From JAGXQV01 sp964451375 (GTDB taxonomy: Bacteria; Pseudomonadota; Gammaproteobacteria; Burkholderiales; Sulfuricellaceae), in contig CAYVIN010000139.1 in NCBI GenBank assembly GCA_964451375.1, forward strand, positions 1-8,412: a stretch of 8,412 nt of DNA, written 5' to 3'. Positions within the stretch are counted from its first letter, which is position 1. Each line of letters opens with the position of its first letter. The notes below the pieces were generated by a model. That model searched no databases. It was given only the letters and a program-made list of their open reading frames with translations, and was not told the origin of the DNA. The position numbers and the translations under genes are program-made. Below are positions 1 through 6,368 of this stretch, in pieces.

Positions 1-126
1 CAATACGGCCTTTCAGCAAGCAGCTCCCTCTTTTAACCGGACAGTAGTGATTTTTTCTATCTTTCCGGGCAACCGGAGGGTGTTCGCGGCGGTGTTTATC
101 AGGCGCTGTTATTCACCATCGCGCCA

Positions 127-909
127 TTGTTTTACTTGTTCAGCCAGCCGCTGATTACCGCGTTGCGCCGCTATTCTCCCGCCCAGGCGCTGCATTTTCT
201 GCCGCTTCTTGGTGCGCCCTGGCTTCCCGCCGGCGTTGCCTGGCCGGCGGCGTTTTCGCTGGGGGCCATCTATCTGGCGGTGGTTGCCCGGCAGGTTTAT
301 GCGTTACGCGCTTTTCGTCAACGTTTTCAACTGGAACTGGGGTTGCTGCTGGCGGTGTTTTTGTTGGGCGTCGGGGTTGTGGCGCTGGTATTTCTGACGC
401 CGCTGATTGCGGAACCGCTGTTTTTCGCGCTTTACGCAAGCGCCATCGGGTGCGCTTTTTTGCTGATCAACCTCGCGCTGGCCTACGCGCCGCACATGCC
501 CGAGCGCATCGAGGAAGTGGCGCGGGAAACCTACCTGTCCTCAACGCTGACGAATATCGATTGTGAAGAGGCGGCGCACAGGCTGGACGATTTGATGCGC
601 CGCGAGCGGATTTATGAAAATCCCGACCTGGATCTGAACCAAACCGCGCAACGCCTTGGCTTATCCCCCCACCAGCTTTCCGAGTTGGTGAACACCCGTC
701 TGGGCAAGGGGTTTTCCCGCTACGTGCGCGAATTTCGCGTGGAAGCGGCAAAGCTCATGTTGCTGGACGAGCCGGAGGCTTCGGTTCTGGCGGTGGGATT
801 GAATACCGGTTTTTCCTCCCAGTCGAATTTCTACACGGCATTTCGCGAAATAACGGGGATGACGCCCGGTCAGTTTCGCAAGATTTCCCGGCCTGATTCT
901 CCCGAATGA
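127..909 (+). CDS. AraC-family transcriptional regulator with N-terminal membrane helices, 5' end unresolved
   Basis: This is a DNA-binding regulator, probably anchored in the inner membrane. The first ~120 residues are strongly hydrophobic, with helices around residues 24-55, 70-95 and 97-120. The C-terminal ~110 residues (from about 147) form an AraC-type double helix-turn-helix: first HTH about 168-193, second about 219-252, with the family's typical ending GMTPGQFRK. AraC proteins of this layout usually carry three or four more helices before this point, so the protein is probably longer than the 260 residues from the TTG at 127. The same frame stays open and coding-like back to position 37, where it meets an in-frame TAA (34-36), and that stretch has no ATG, GTG or TTG. 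The gene may therefore be broken, carry a sequence error, or use an unusual start. The family call is firm; the start and target genes are unknown. Confidence 0.9.
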   Translation: MFYLFSQPLITALRRYSPAQALHFLPLLGAPWLPAGVAWPAAFSLGAIYLAVVARQVYALRAFRQRFQLELGLLLAVFLLGVGVVALVFLTPLIAEPLFFALYASAIGCAFLLINLALAYAPHMPERIEEVARETYLSSTLTNIDCEEAAHRLDDLMRRERIYENPDLDLNQTAQRLGLSPHQLSELVNTRLGKGFSRYVREFRVEAAKLMLLDEPEASVLAVGLNTGFSSQSNFYTAFREITGMTPGQFRKISRPDSPE

Positions 910-915
910 TCTTTC

Positions 916-951
916 CGGGGTGGCGCGTTCGGCTTCCCGCCGCCGCCCCCG
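916..951 (+). terminator. Possible GC-rich hairpin after the AraC-type gene
   Basis: Seven bases after the AraC stop, arm 916-925 (CGGGGTGGCG) can pair with 941-951 (CGCCGCCCCCG), giving ten pairs including one G-T pair and one bulged base, with a 15-base loop. No T-run follows, so it does not fit a classical intrinsic terminator. It may slow polymerase or protect the 3' end. The rest of the gap up to 1120 holds a second hairpin and no promoter I can defend. Confidence 0.3.
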
Positions 952-1078
952 TCAATATGTCGCTTTAACTAGAACAACCGTCCTTTCTGCTTCTCCTTGA
1001 GGGTGAGCGCACGCCAACTGAATTTCCGGGCGAAGTTTCTGCTCCTTTTCTATCTTTTCGGAAGTTATTGGCGCTCGT

Positions 1079-1110
1079 CGCTGCAAAACTGGAGGCACTT
1101 TCCAGCAGCG
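1079..1110 (+). promoter_or_regulatory. Bulged hairpin in the leader of the SDR gene
   Basis: Arms 1079-1083 (CGCTG) plus 1089-1093 (CTGGA) pair with 1101-1110 (TCCAGCAGCG), giving ten pairs with a five-base bulge (CAAAA, 1084-1088) and a seven-base loop. The 3' arm runs into the Shine-Dalgarno sequence CGGAG (1109-1113) of the SDR gene at 1121. The structure is visible in sequence; any effect on translation is inference. Confidence 0.35.
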
Positions 1111-1120
1111 GAGTACGGCC

Positions 1121-1978
1121 ATGAAAATTTTGCTCACTGGCGGCACCGGCTTTTTGGGGCGGCATATCCACACTGCCTTGCATCTTGCCGGGCATGAAGT
1201 CCGGGCGGTCAGCCGCAGTAGCGGGGCAGACTTCAACACCCTGGTCACGCCCGCCGCCTGGCTGCCTTTGCTCGATGGGGTGGATGCCGTGATCAATGGC
1301 GTGGGGATTATCGGCGAGACACGCAATCAGAGTTTTGCGGTTTTACACAGCGCCGCGCCGCTTGCGCTGTTTCAGGCCAGCGCCGGGAAGGGTATCCGGC
1401 GCGTGATCCAGATTTCCGCGCTGGGTGCGGATGACCAGGCGGCGAGCCGCTTTCATCTGAGTAAACGTGCAGCCGACGATTTTTTGCGCGGGCTGGATTT
1501 GGACTGGTTCGTCCTGCGCCCGTCGCTGGTGGTGGGCGGCCACAGTACCCGCTGGCTGCGCCGTTTCGCCAATCTGCCGGTGCTGGTTTTGCCGGATGGC
1601 GGCGCACAGATCATCCAGCCCGTCGCTGTTCGCGATGTGACGGGCTGTGTGCTGAAGTGCCTGGAGAACGGTGTCTCAGCCCGCCGCACCCTCGATGTGG
1701 TGGGGCCGCAGGCAATGCCTTTCCGGGACTTTTTGGTGATGCTGCGGCGTTCGAGCTTTCCTCAAGCGCCGCTGATTGTTGCCGCGCCGCCGCGTTGTCT
1801 CGGCCTGTTCGCCCGCCTTCTCGCGCCCTTTCATGCGTTTTTCAACCCCGACAATCTGGCCATGCTGCAACGCGGCGTGGTGGGCGAGGTGGAGCCGCTG
1901 ACGGCCTTTCTCGGCAGAACCCCTTATCCGATCGACCCTAACTTTATGGAGAACTGCCATGAGTTATCTGCTCCTTAA
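1121..1978 (+). CDS. Atypical SDR-family NAD(P)-binding protein (NDUFA9-like)
   Basis: A 285-residue Rossmann-fold protein predicted to bind NAD(P)H. The nucleotide-binding loop TGGTGFLG is at residues 6-13, directly after the first beta-strand. The later signatures ISALGAD (98-104), SKRAADDFL (114-122) and LRPSLVVG (132-139) match the atypical/extended SDRs related to complex I subunit NDUFA9 and nucleoside-diphosphate-sugar epimerases. In these proteins catalysis uses a YxxxK pair. Here Lys115 is present but the Tyr position is Phe111, so normal SDR dehydrogenase chemistry is doubtful and a binding or assembly role is possible. The ATG is preceded by CGGAG at 1109-1113, seven bases upstream. 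The 3' end overlaps the next gene by 20 bases, implying translational coupling. The substrate is unknown; 'SDR oxidoreductase' is a family call only. Confidence 0.93.
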   Translation: MKILLTGGTGFLGRHIHTALHLAGHEVRAVSRSSGADFNTLVTPAAWLPLLDGVDAVINGVGIIGETRNQSFAVLHSAAPLALFQASAGKGIRRVIQISALGADDQAASRFHLSKRAADDFLRGLDLDWFVLRPSLVVGGHSTRWLRRFANLPVLVLPDGGAQIIQPVAVRDVTGCVLKCLENGVSARRTLDVVGPQAMPFRDFLVMLRRSSFPQAPLIVAAPPRCLGLFARLLAPFHAFFNPDNLAMLQRGVVGEVEPLTAFLGRTPYPIDPNFMENCHELSAP

Positions 1979-2432
1979 ATACCTGCACATTCTCAGCATG
2001 GCGCTGCTGTTCGGTACCGGGCTGGGCAGCGCATTTTACAAATGGATGGCGGATCGCAGCCGGAACGTGGCGCACATCGCCGCGACGAATCGTCAGGTGG
2101 TACTCGCGGACTGGCTGTTTACCACGCCGACGGTGATTTTCCAGCCGCTCAGCGGAATCTGGCTGACGCATCTGGCGGGCATCCCGCTCGCCACGCCGTG
2201 GGTGATGGTGAGCCTCGCGCTTTATCTGGTGGCGGGACTGTGCTGGTTGCCGGTGGTGTTTCTGCAAATCCGCATGAGGGGCCTCGCCGAACGGGCGCTG
2301 CTGGCCCGTAGCGATTTGCCGCCGGCTTACTGGCGCGCGGCGCGTTACTGGTTCTGGCTTGGGGTTCCGGCTTTTTTGGCGATGGTTCTGGTGGTTTTTC
2401 TGATGGTTTTCAAATCAACGAATGGAGGCTGA
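1959..2432 (+). CDS. DUF2269-type integral membrane protein
   Basis: A 157-residue inner-membrane protein with four predicted helices at roughly residues 4-27, 47-70, 80-104 and 128-151. The opening 'KYLHILSMALLFGTGLGSAF' with its embedded His10, and the FQPLSGIWLT segment in helix 2, resemble the uncharacterised DUF2269 family; no biochemical function is established. The ATG lies inside the end of the SDR gene and has GGAG (1948-1951) seven bases upstream. It ends one base before the preferred start of the DUF4166-type gene. The tight packing suggests the three proteins act together, with this one as the membrane partner of the soluble SDR protein. That is inferred from context. The DUF assignment is from memory of the family and should be checked by a profile search. 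Confidence 0.85.
   Translation: MSYLLLKYLHILSMALLFGTGLGSAFYKWMADRSRNVAHIAATNRQVVLADWLFTTPTVIFQPLSGIWLTHLAGIPLATPWVMVSLALYLVAGLCWLPVVFLQIRMRGLAERALLARSDLPPAYWRAARYWFWLGVPAFLAMVLVVFLMVFKSTNGG
2424..2428 (+). promoter_or_regulatory. Shine-Dalgarno GGAGG that decides the DUF4166 start
   Basis: GGAGG sits inside the last codons of the DUF2269-type gene and five bases before the ATG at 2434. It overlaps the G of an earlier in-frame ATG at 2422, so it cannot serve that codon. This favours 2434 as the real start. Confidence 0.7.
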
Positions 2433-2433
2433 A

Positions 2434-3033
2434 ATGAATGAAACTTCGGTAATTCAACGTGCGCTGGGGGGCGCATGGGACGCCCTGCCGGGCGCGCTGC
2501 AAGGGCATTATCAATCTGCGGAAAACGTCGATATCGGGTATCTGGATATCGATTATCCGGGTTATCTGCACCCTTGTATGACGGTGTTGCACGCTTGCGG
2601 GGCGCTGGTCAACCGGCGCGGCGTGGGAGTCGCGACCCGCGTGGAAAAGCGGATGCGTGGAACGAAGCAGGATTGGGCGAGAACCCTGCGTTTCGCCGAC
2701 GGCAAAACACTGTTGTTCAACAGCCGCTGGGAAAACGACGGAGGCGACCGAATCATCGAATACGTCAATCCGTTTCTCGGGCTGCGTATGCGGGTGAGGG
2801 TCGAAGGCGGCAAGCTGCATTACGAAAGTATCGACTACGTTTTGCGGATCGGCGGATGGCGGCTCTCGATCCCGGAATGGCTGATGCTGGGCAAGGCGAC
2901 TATCGTTGAAGCGGCGCTGGATGGCGGGAAATTTGCGATGGATTTTCGCCTGCGCCATCCGTTGCTTGGGCAAATATTCCGCTACGCGGGGCAGTTTGAA
3001 ACGGTGGCGGCAAATGCGCCGCTTACCGGCTGA
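2434..3033 (+). CDS. DUF4166 domain-containing protein
   Basis: A soluble-looking 199-residue protein with no signal peptide or membrane helix. The N-terminal 'RALGGAWDALPGALQGHY' segment, the central beta-rich region with FNSRW, and the C-terminal alternating hydrophobic strands resemble DUF4166, a family of unknown function often found next to or fused with NAD(P)-binding SDR or saccharopine-dehydrogenase-like proteins. That association supports the assignment here. The ATG at 2434 is preferred over the in-frame ATG at 2422 because GGAGG is correctly spaced only for the later one; the longer form would add four residues. It is the last gene of the SDR/DUF2269/DUF4166 unit and its stop abuts the stop of the convergent downstream gene. 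The family call is good but not certain; no function is claimed. Confidence 0.85.
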   Translation: MNETSVIQRALGGAWDALPGALQGHYQSAENVDIGYLDIDYPGYLHPCMTVLHACGALVNRRGVGVATRVEKRMRGTKQDWARTLRFADGKTLLFNSRWENDGGDRIIEYVNPFLGLRMRVRVEGGKLHYESIDYVLRIGGWRLSIPEWLMLGKATIVEAALDGGKFAMDFRLRHPLLGQIFRYAGQFETVAANAPLTG

Positions 3034-3039
3034 TCAGCC
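3028..3039. repeat. 12-base perfect palindrome across two abutting stop codons
   Basis: GGCTGATCAGCC is its own reverse complement and is centred on the junction of the + strand TGA (3031-3033) and the - strand TGA (3034-3036). No space is left for separate terminators, and no T-run is present on either side. Confidence 0.6.
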
Positions 3040-3771
3040 CCACTCCCCTTCGCGCAGCAGGTGCGACCAGAGGGGATTGAGGTCGGCGTCGGCGTTTTTG
3101 AGGAGGGCCAGGGCTTCGGCTTTTTCGAGTTCGTGGAGACGCCCTTCGCCGAAACGGTCAACCGCGTCGAGGAGGGTTTTGACGGAGGTGAATTCCAGGT
3201 GTTTCGGCCATTCGGCAACTTCAACGCTGTCATTTTCCGCCATGCGCAGGGGTATCCGGGGAAGGACGCCGTCACGCAGGATGTCGGCGGATTTTTCGCC
3301 TTCGGCGGAATCCCAGCGCCAGCGTAGTTTGTCCTTGTCCCACAAGTCGGGATGGGCGCAACTGATGGAGGCCCAACCGGCCCACGACAAGGCATAAAAA
3401 TTCATGCCTTCCGGCGAGATGGCGACGCGCCGCAGCAGCGGAATACGTTCTTCGCTGACGAATACGTCGAGCCATTGGAGGAAGTGATGTTTGGCTTCGT
3501 TGTGGATGCGCACCCGCCCCAGAAAGGTGACGGTGACGGTTTTGCGTTTGGCGAGAATCGCGTCGGTCTGCTTCTGGGCGATCATGACCAGCGCCTTGAC
3601 CAGATTGGGATGCAGCCGTCCGGTGATTTCGCTGAAAACCCGATTGCCGCTACGCACATCCTTGCAGCGCTCCCATTGATCGATCAGCACGGCGAGCTGA
3701 TCCAGTTCGCAAACCAGGTCGCGAACGGCAATGGGGGGCGTTTCCTTACGATAAACTTCGATTTTGTTCAT
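3034..3771 (-). CDS. Unrecognised 245-residue protein
   Basis: I do not recognise this protein. It has no signal peptide or membrane helix and looks cytoplasmic. An N-terminal helical part (about residues 15-75) contains 'DQLAVLIDQWERC' and 'GRLHPNLVKALVMIAQKQTDA'. A middle part with beta-like segments (TVTVTFLGRVRI, then LRRVAISPEGMNFYALSW) leads into a Trp-rich stretch (about 120-155), and an acidic helical C-terminus follows. The open frame runs 738 bases and its amino-acid composition is normal for a real protein. The ATG at 3771 has no good Shine-Dalgarno; a GAGGAAAG lies about 20 bases upstream, which is too far. It lies on the same strand as the LysR gene but 201 bases after it, so it probably has its own promoter. 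It is convergent with the DUF4166-type gene with zero bases between the stops. Confidence 0.82.
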   Translation of the reverse strand: MNKIEVYRKETPPIAVRDLVCELDQLAVLIDQWERCKDVRSGNRVFSEITGRLHPNLVKALVMIAQKQTDAILAKRKTVTVTFLGRVRIHNEAKHHFLQWLDVFVSEERIPLLRRVAISPEGMNFYALSWAGWASISCAHPDLWDKDKLRWRWDSAEGEKSADILRDGVLPRIPLRMAENDSVEVAEWPKHLEFTSVKTLLDAVDRFGEGRLHELEKAEALALLKNADADLNPLWSHLLREGEWG

Positions 3772-3806
3772 GGCTGGTATCGAAAAGCCGCTTTCCTCGA
3801 TATCGG

Positions 3807-3826
3807 CTGCCCGATCCGCAGGGCAG
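3807..3826 (-). repeat. Inverted repeat upstream of the unrecognised gene
   Basis: CTGCCC (3807-3812) and GGGCAG (3821-3826) form a perfect six-base inverted repeat with an eight-base loop, 36-55 bases upstream of the ATG at 3771. It could be an operator or leader hairpin. The remaining intergenic sequence (3772-3972) shows no promoter I can defend. Confidence 0.3.
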
Positions 3827-3972
3827 AGGTAACACTTTGATATTTCGTTAGAGTTCTACTACGCTGCGGGGGCTGCGTCAGCGCAATGGCATATACCGGA
3901 TTTTATCCCAAGTCTAACCGGTTTTTTCTCCCCCGGCGCGGGTGTTTTTTGCGTTTCGACGGGGCGGGATTA

Positions 3973-4899
3973 TTACCGGCTTTCGCGACAAATATTTTCA
4001 TCCCAGGGCGGCGGATCAGTGCTGAAGACTTCCACGAAATATTCCAGAAACACCTTCACCCGCGCCGAACGACGCGCCCCGCCGGGGTATACCGCATAGG
4101 CGGCATGTTCGGGCAATTCGAACTTATTCAATAGTTGAAGCAGTTCTCCACTACGTAAATCATCGCCGATCAGGAAGGTCGGCTGCAAAACCACGCCCTG
4201 CCCGGCCAGCGCGGCGAGGCGCGACATGTCTCCACTATTGGTGCGGAACGCGCTTTTTACCGGCACCGCCACGGTTTCCCCGTTGCGCTGAAAGTGCCAG
4301 GTGTCGCCGAATGGCGCGTAGTCGTAGGTCAGGCAACGGTGGTCGCGAAGCTCTTCGGGGTTCTGCGGGGTTCCCATTTCCGCCAAATAGGCGGGGGAGG
4401 CGCACACCGCCATACGAATCGGGGCCAAACGGCGGGCAATCAGGGTGTTTTGCAATTTGGTGGAGATTCGTATCGCGACATCAATGCCGTCCTCCACCAG
4501 GTCAACTATACGGTCGGAGAAATTTACTTCCAGCTGCATTCCCGGATAACGGCGGCAGAACTCGGGAATTCGCGGCGCGACGTAACGTAATCCAAAACTG
4601 TGGGGAAGGCTTACCCGCAATTTTCCTTTCGGTTGCGCAGCGCCTTCGTTGGCGAGGGTGTCGGCTTCGTCCAGGTCGCTCAAAATCTGGCGGCAACGCT
4701 CGAAATACAGGCCGCCGGTGTCAGTCAGGCTCAAACGCCGGGTGCTGCGTTGCAGCAGCCGCGCACCCAGATGTTTTTCCAGGTCGGCGATGTGGCGCGA
4801 CGCAGCAGTCGTCGAAAGGTGCATCCGTTCCGCTGCGCGGACGAAGGAACCGGATTCGACGACCGATACGAAAACCTGCATGGCGGTCAGGCGATCCAT
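3973..4899 (-). CDS. LysR-family transcriptional regulator
   Basis: A 308-residue LysR-type regulator, the usual length for the family. Residues 1-60 form the winged HTH, with 'SGSFVRAAERMHLSTTAAS' followed by the recognition-helix region SRHIADLEKHLGARLL and the RSTRRLSLTDTG wing. Residues ~90-295 form the effector-binding domain (GKLRVSLPHSFG... DVAIRIS...). The sequence resembles the DmlR/CrgA-like subgroup; the effector is unknown. The start is fixed by alignment to the standard N-terminus (MDRLTAMQVFV); there is no recognisable Shine-Dalgarno before it. It is divergent from the CDGSH/b561/YceI/dioxygenase operon across 117 bases that contain two inverted repeats. LysR regulators commonly control the divergent neighbour and themselves, so this operon is the natural target, by inference. 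Confidence 0.97.
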   Translation of the reverse strand: MDRLTAMQVFVSVVESGSFVRAAERMHLSTTAASRHIADLEKHLGARLLQRSTRRLSLTDTGGLYFERCRQILSDLDEADTLANEGAAQPKGKLRVSLPHSFGLRYVAPRIPEFCRRYPGMQLEVNFSDRIVDLVEDGIDVAIRISTKLQNTLIARRLAPIRMAVCASPAYLAEMGTPQNPEELRDHRCLTYDYAPFGDTWHFQRNGETVAVPVKSAFRTNSGDMSRLAALAGQGVVLQPTFLIGDDLRSGELLQLLNKFELPEHAAYAVYPGGARRSARVKVFLEYFVEVFSTDPPPWDENICRESR

Positions 4900-4908
4900 G
4901 ATTGTGCC

Positions 4909-4955
4909 GATTTACGGGATAGATATTGTCAGATTATTTAGTTTATCCCGGAATC
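4909..4955. promoter_or_regulatory. Long interrupted dyad between LysR and CDGSH genes, candidate operator
   Basis: CGGGATA (4915-4921) and TATCCCG (4944-4950) are perfect reverse complements. The symmetry extends to GATT (4909-4912) and AATC (4952-4955) with a one-base offset. The centre lies about 33 bases from the LysR start and 84 from the CDGSH start, which suits a site recognised by a dimeric or tetrameric regulator. That a regulator binds here is inference. Confidence 0.5.
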
Positions 4956-4977
4956 TATTACGAGCAAAATACCCTCC

Positions 4978-4994
4978 AATAACACTCGGTTATT
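4978..4994. promoter_or_regulatory. Candidate LysR box (T-N11-A dyad)
   Basis: AATAAC (4978-4983) and GTTATT (4989-4994) form a perfect six-base inverted repeat with a five-base centre. T4980 and A4992 are separated by exactly 11 bases, the T-N11-A arrangement typical of LysR binding sites. It lies 22 bases before the CDGSH start codon. It could instead form a small RNA hairpin in the leader. Confidence 0.5.
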
Positions 4995-5016
4995 TTTCAA
5001 CAACTCGGAGGTCGTC

Positions 5017-5250
5017 GTGAACAAAAAACAATCCCCTTATGAAGTTCCCGTTAAAGCCGGTGACACGGTTTATCTGTGTCGCTGCGGGAAAACCGCCAAT
5101 CCGCCGTTTTGCGACGGCTCACACAAAACCCAGGGCGGGGATGCCACCCCGCTGGCCCACGCTGCTGCGGTGGATAGCGTGATTTACGTGTGCGGGTGCG
5201 GCAAGTCCGGCAATAGCCCCTTCTGCGACGGCTCGCATTCGGGAGCCTGA
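5017..5250 (+). CDS. Tandem CDGSH iron-sulfur domain protein
   Basis: A small 77-residue protein with two complete CDGSH motifs, each expected to hold a redox-active, labile [2Fe-2S] cluster through three Cys and one His. Ligands in motif 1 are C21, C23, C32, H36; in motif 2, C59, C61, C70, H74. Both fit C-X-C-X2-(S/T)-X3-P-X-C-D-G-S-H. There is no signal peptide, so it should be cytoplasmic. The start is GTG, chosen because CGGAGG (5006-5011) lies five bases upstream. It is the first gene of an operon and stops two bases before the cytochrome b561 gene. Bacterial small tandem CDGSH proteins are linked to electron transfer or Fe-S handling, but the partner is not established. Placement with a b-type cytochrome suggests a redox role in this operon. 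Confidence 0.96.
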   Translation: MNKKQSPYEVPVKAGDTVYLCRCGKTANPPFCDGSHKTQGGDATPLAHAAAVDSVIYVCGCGKSGNSPFCDGSHSGA

Positions 5251-5252
5251 GC

Positions 5253-5792
5253 ATGTCCTATACCCGTACCGCCATCGCCCTACATTGGTTAAGCGCCTTA
5301 TTCATCGTGGCGGCGTTCGGGATAGGGTTTTACATGGTCGGACTCACGCTGTCACCGCTCAAACTGAAAGTGTATTCCTGGCACAAATGGGCCGGAATTA
5401 CCGTGTTGGGACTGGTGTGCCTGCGCCTGGCGTGGCGTGGCGTACATCCACCGCCCCCGCTTCCCGCTACGCTGGCGGTTTGGGAACACCGCGCCGCCGG
5501 GGCGACGCATCTTTTGCTGTATCTATTGATGATCGCGGTACCGTTGTCGGGTTGGCTGATGAGTTCCGCAGCGGGCTTCCGGGTGGTTTATCTCGGTGTG
5601 CTTCCGCTGCCGGATTTGATCGGGAAGGACAAGGAGTGTGCGGAGTTTCTCAAATTCGTCCACTTTTTGTTGGCCTCCGCGCTTGGGGTGTTGGTCGTCG
5701 CACATATCGGGGCCGCGCTGAAACATCGCTTTTTGGATCACGACGCCGTGTTGGCGCGCATGGTTCCATTTTTGACCAAGGAGAAATCATGA
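5253..5792 (+). CDS. Cytochrome b561 family protein (CybB/YceJ-like)
   Basis: A 179-residue inner-membrane di-haem b-type cytochrome. Four helices are predicted at about residues 10-30, 44-62, 84-106 and 136-157. Candidate haem ligands sit where the family has them: H11 (ALHWL), H44 (SWHKW), H137 and H151; H79 and H86 are further His residues. Family members move electrons between quinol and other carriers in the membrane. GGGAG (5241-5245) lies seven bases before the ATG, inside the CDGSH gene. Its stop overlaps the start of the next gene in ATGA, so the two are translationally coupled. Cytochrome b561 (yceJ) followed by yceI is also the arrangement in Escherichia coli, which supports both assignments. 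Confidence 0.95.
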   Translation: MSYTRTAIALHWLSALFIVAAFGIGFYMVGLTLSPLKLKVYSWHKWAGITVLGLVCLRLAWRGVHPPPPLPATLAVWEHRAAGATHLLLYLLMIAVPLSGWLMSSAAGFRVVYLGVLPLPDLIGKDKECAEFLKFVHFLLASALGVLVVAHIGAALKHRFLDHDAVLARMVPFLTKEKS

Positions 5793-6343
5793 AGGCCCTG
5801 CTTCTCTTATTTGCGTTGGCGCTACCGCTAGGCGTACAGGCAGTCGAATACAACGCGGTGACGCTGGAAAAAAGCACCGTCACGTTCGTTTCCAAACAAA
5901 TGAACGTCCCGGTGGAGGGGCGCTTTCGCAAGTTCGCCGCACAACTCAATTTCGACCCGGCCAAGCCGGAGGCCGCTACGGCGCAGCTCGACATAGAACT
6001 GGCAAGCATCGACGCCGGCAGTAATGAAGCCAATGAGGAAGTGAAATCCAAGGCGTGGTTCAACATCAAGGAATTTCCGCTTGCCCGGTTCACCTCGACT
6101 GGCGTGAAGGCGCTTGGCGGGGGCCGCTACGAGGTGGCCGGAAAACTCGCCATCAAGGGACGCAGCCGCGATGTCAGCGCACCCTTCACGCTACGCCAGG
6201 AAGGCGCAAACGCCGTGCTGGAAGGTGCGTTTGCATTAAAACGTTTGCAATACGGCATCGGCGATGGACTTTGGTCGGATACCGATACGGTCGCCGACGA
6301 CGTCCAAATCCGCTTTCGTATTTTTGCAGTATCCAGGAAGTAA
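5789..6343 (+). CDS. YceI-family periplasmic protein, first copy
   Basis: A 184-residue exported protein. A signal peptide covers about residues 1-18 with a VQA cleavage site. The mature part is a YceI lipocalin-like beta-barrel, a fold known in this family to hold polyisoprenoid or quinone-like lipids. Recognisable segments are 'KQMNVPVEGRFRKF' near residue 36, 'ASIDAGSNEANEEV', 'GRYEVAGKLAIKGRSRDV' and 'KRLQYGIGDGLW'. This is the 'KQM.VPVEG' subgroup, distinct from the second copy. AAGGAG (5778-5783) sits five bases before the ATG. Reading the frame further upstream would only overprint the cytochrome gene and remove the signal peptide, so the short form is correct. It probably works with the co-translated cytochrome b561 in the periplasm. 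Confidence 0.95.
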   Translation: MKALLLLFALALPLGVQAVEYNAVTLEKSTVTFVSKQMNVPVEGRFRKFAAQLNFDPAKPEAATAQLDIELASIDAGSNEANEEVKSKAWFNIKEFPLARFTSTGVKALGGGRYEVAGKLAIKGRSRDVSAPFTLRQEGANAVLEGAFALKRLQYGIGDGLWSDTDTVADDVQIRFRIFAVSRK

Positions 6344-6368
6344 CCCCCCAACCCCAAGGAGATCAACC

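Noticed and set aside
952..1326. Minus-strand open frame across the gap and start of the SDR gene.
   Set aside because: No recognisable protein features, and it overprints the well-supported SDR N-terminus; typical shadow frame in GC-rich DNA.
3930..3950. CCCG-GCG-CGGG followed by six Ts, resembling a + strand intrinsic terminator.
   Set aside because: The stem is only four contiguous pairs and no + strand gene ends nearby; genes on both sides are on the - strand.
4311..4901. Long + strand open frame opposite the LysR gene.
   Set aside because: Arg/Gly/Ser-rich low-quality translation antisense to a complete LysR gene; a shadow.
5285..5788. Open frame continuing in-frame upstream of the first YceI gene, as if a 352-residue fusion.
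   Set aside because: It overprints the cytochrome b561 gene, shows no family features, and would bury the YceI signal peptide; the ATG at 5789 has an ideal Shine-Dalgarno.
6264..6368. Upstream in-frame extension of the second YceI gene.
   Set aside because: It overlaps the end of the first YceI gene and would displace the signal peptide; the ATG at 6369 follows AAGGAG at correct spacing.
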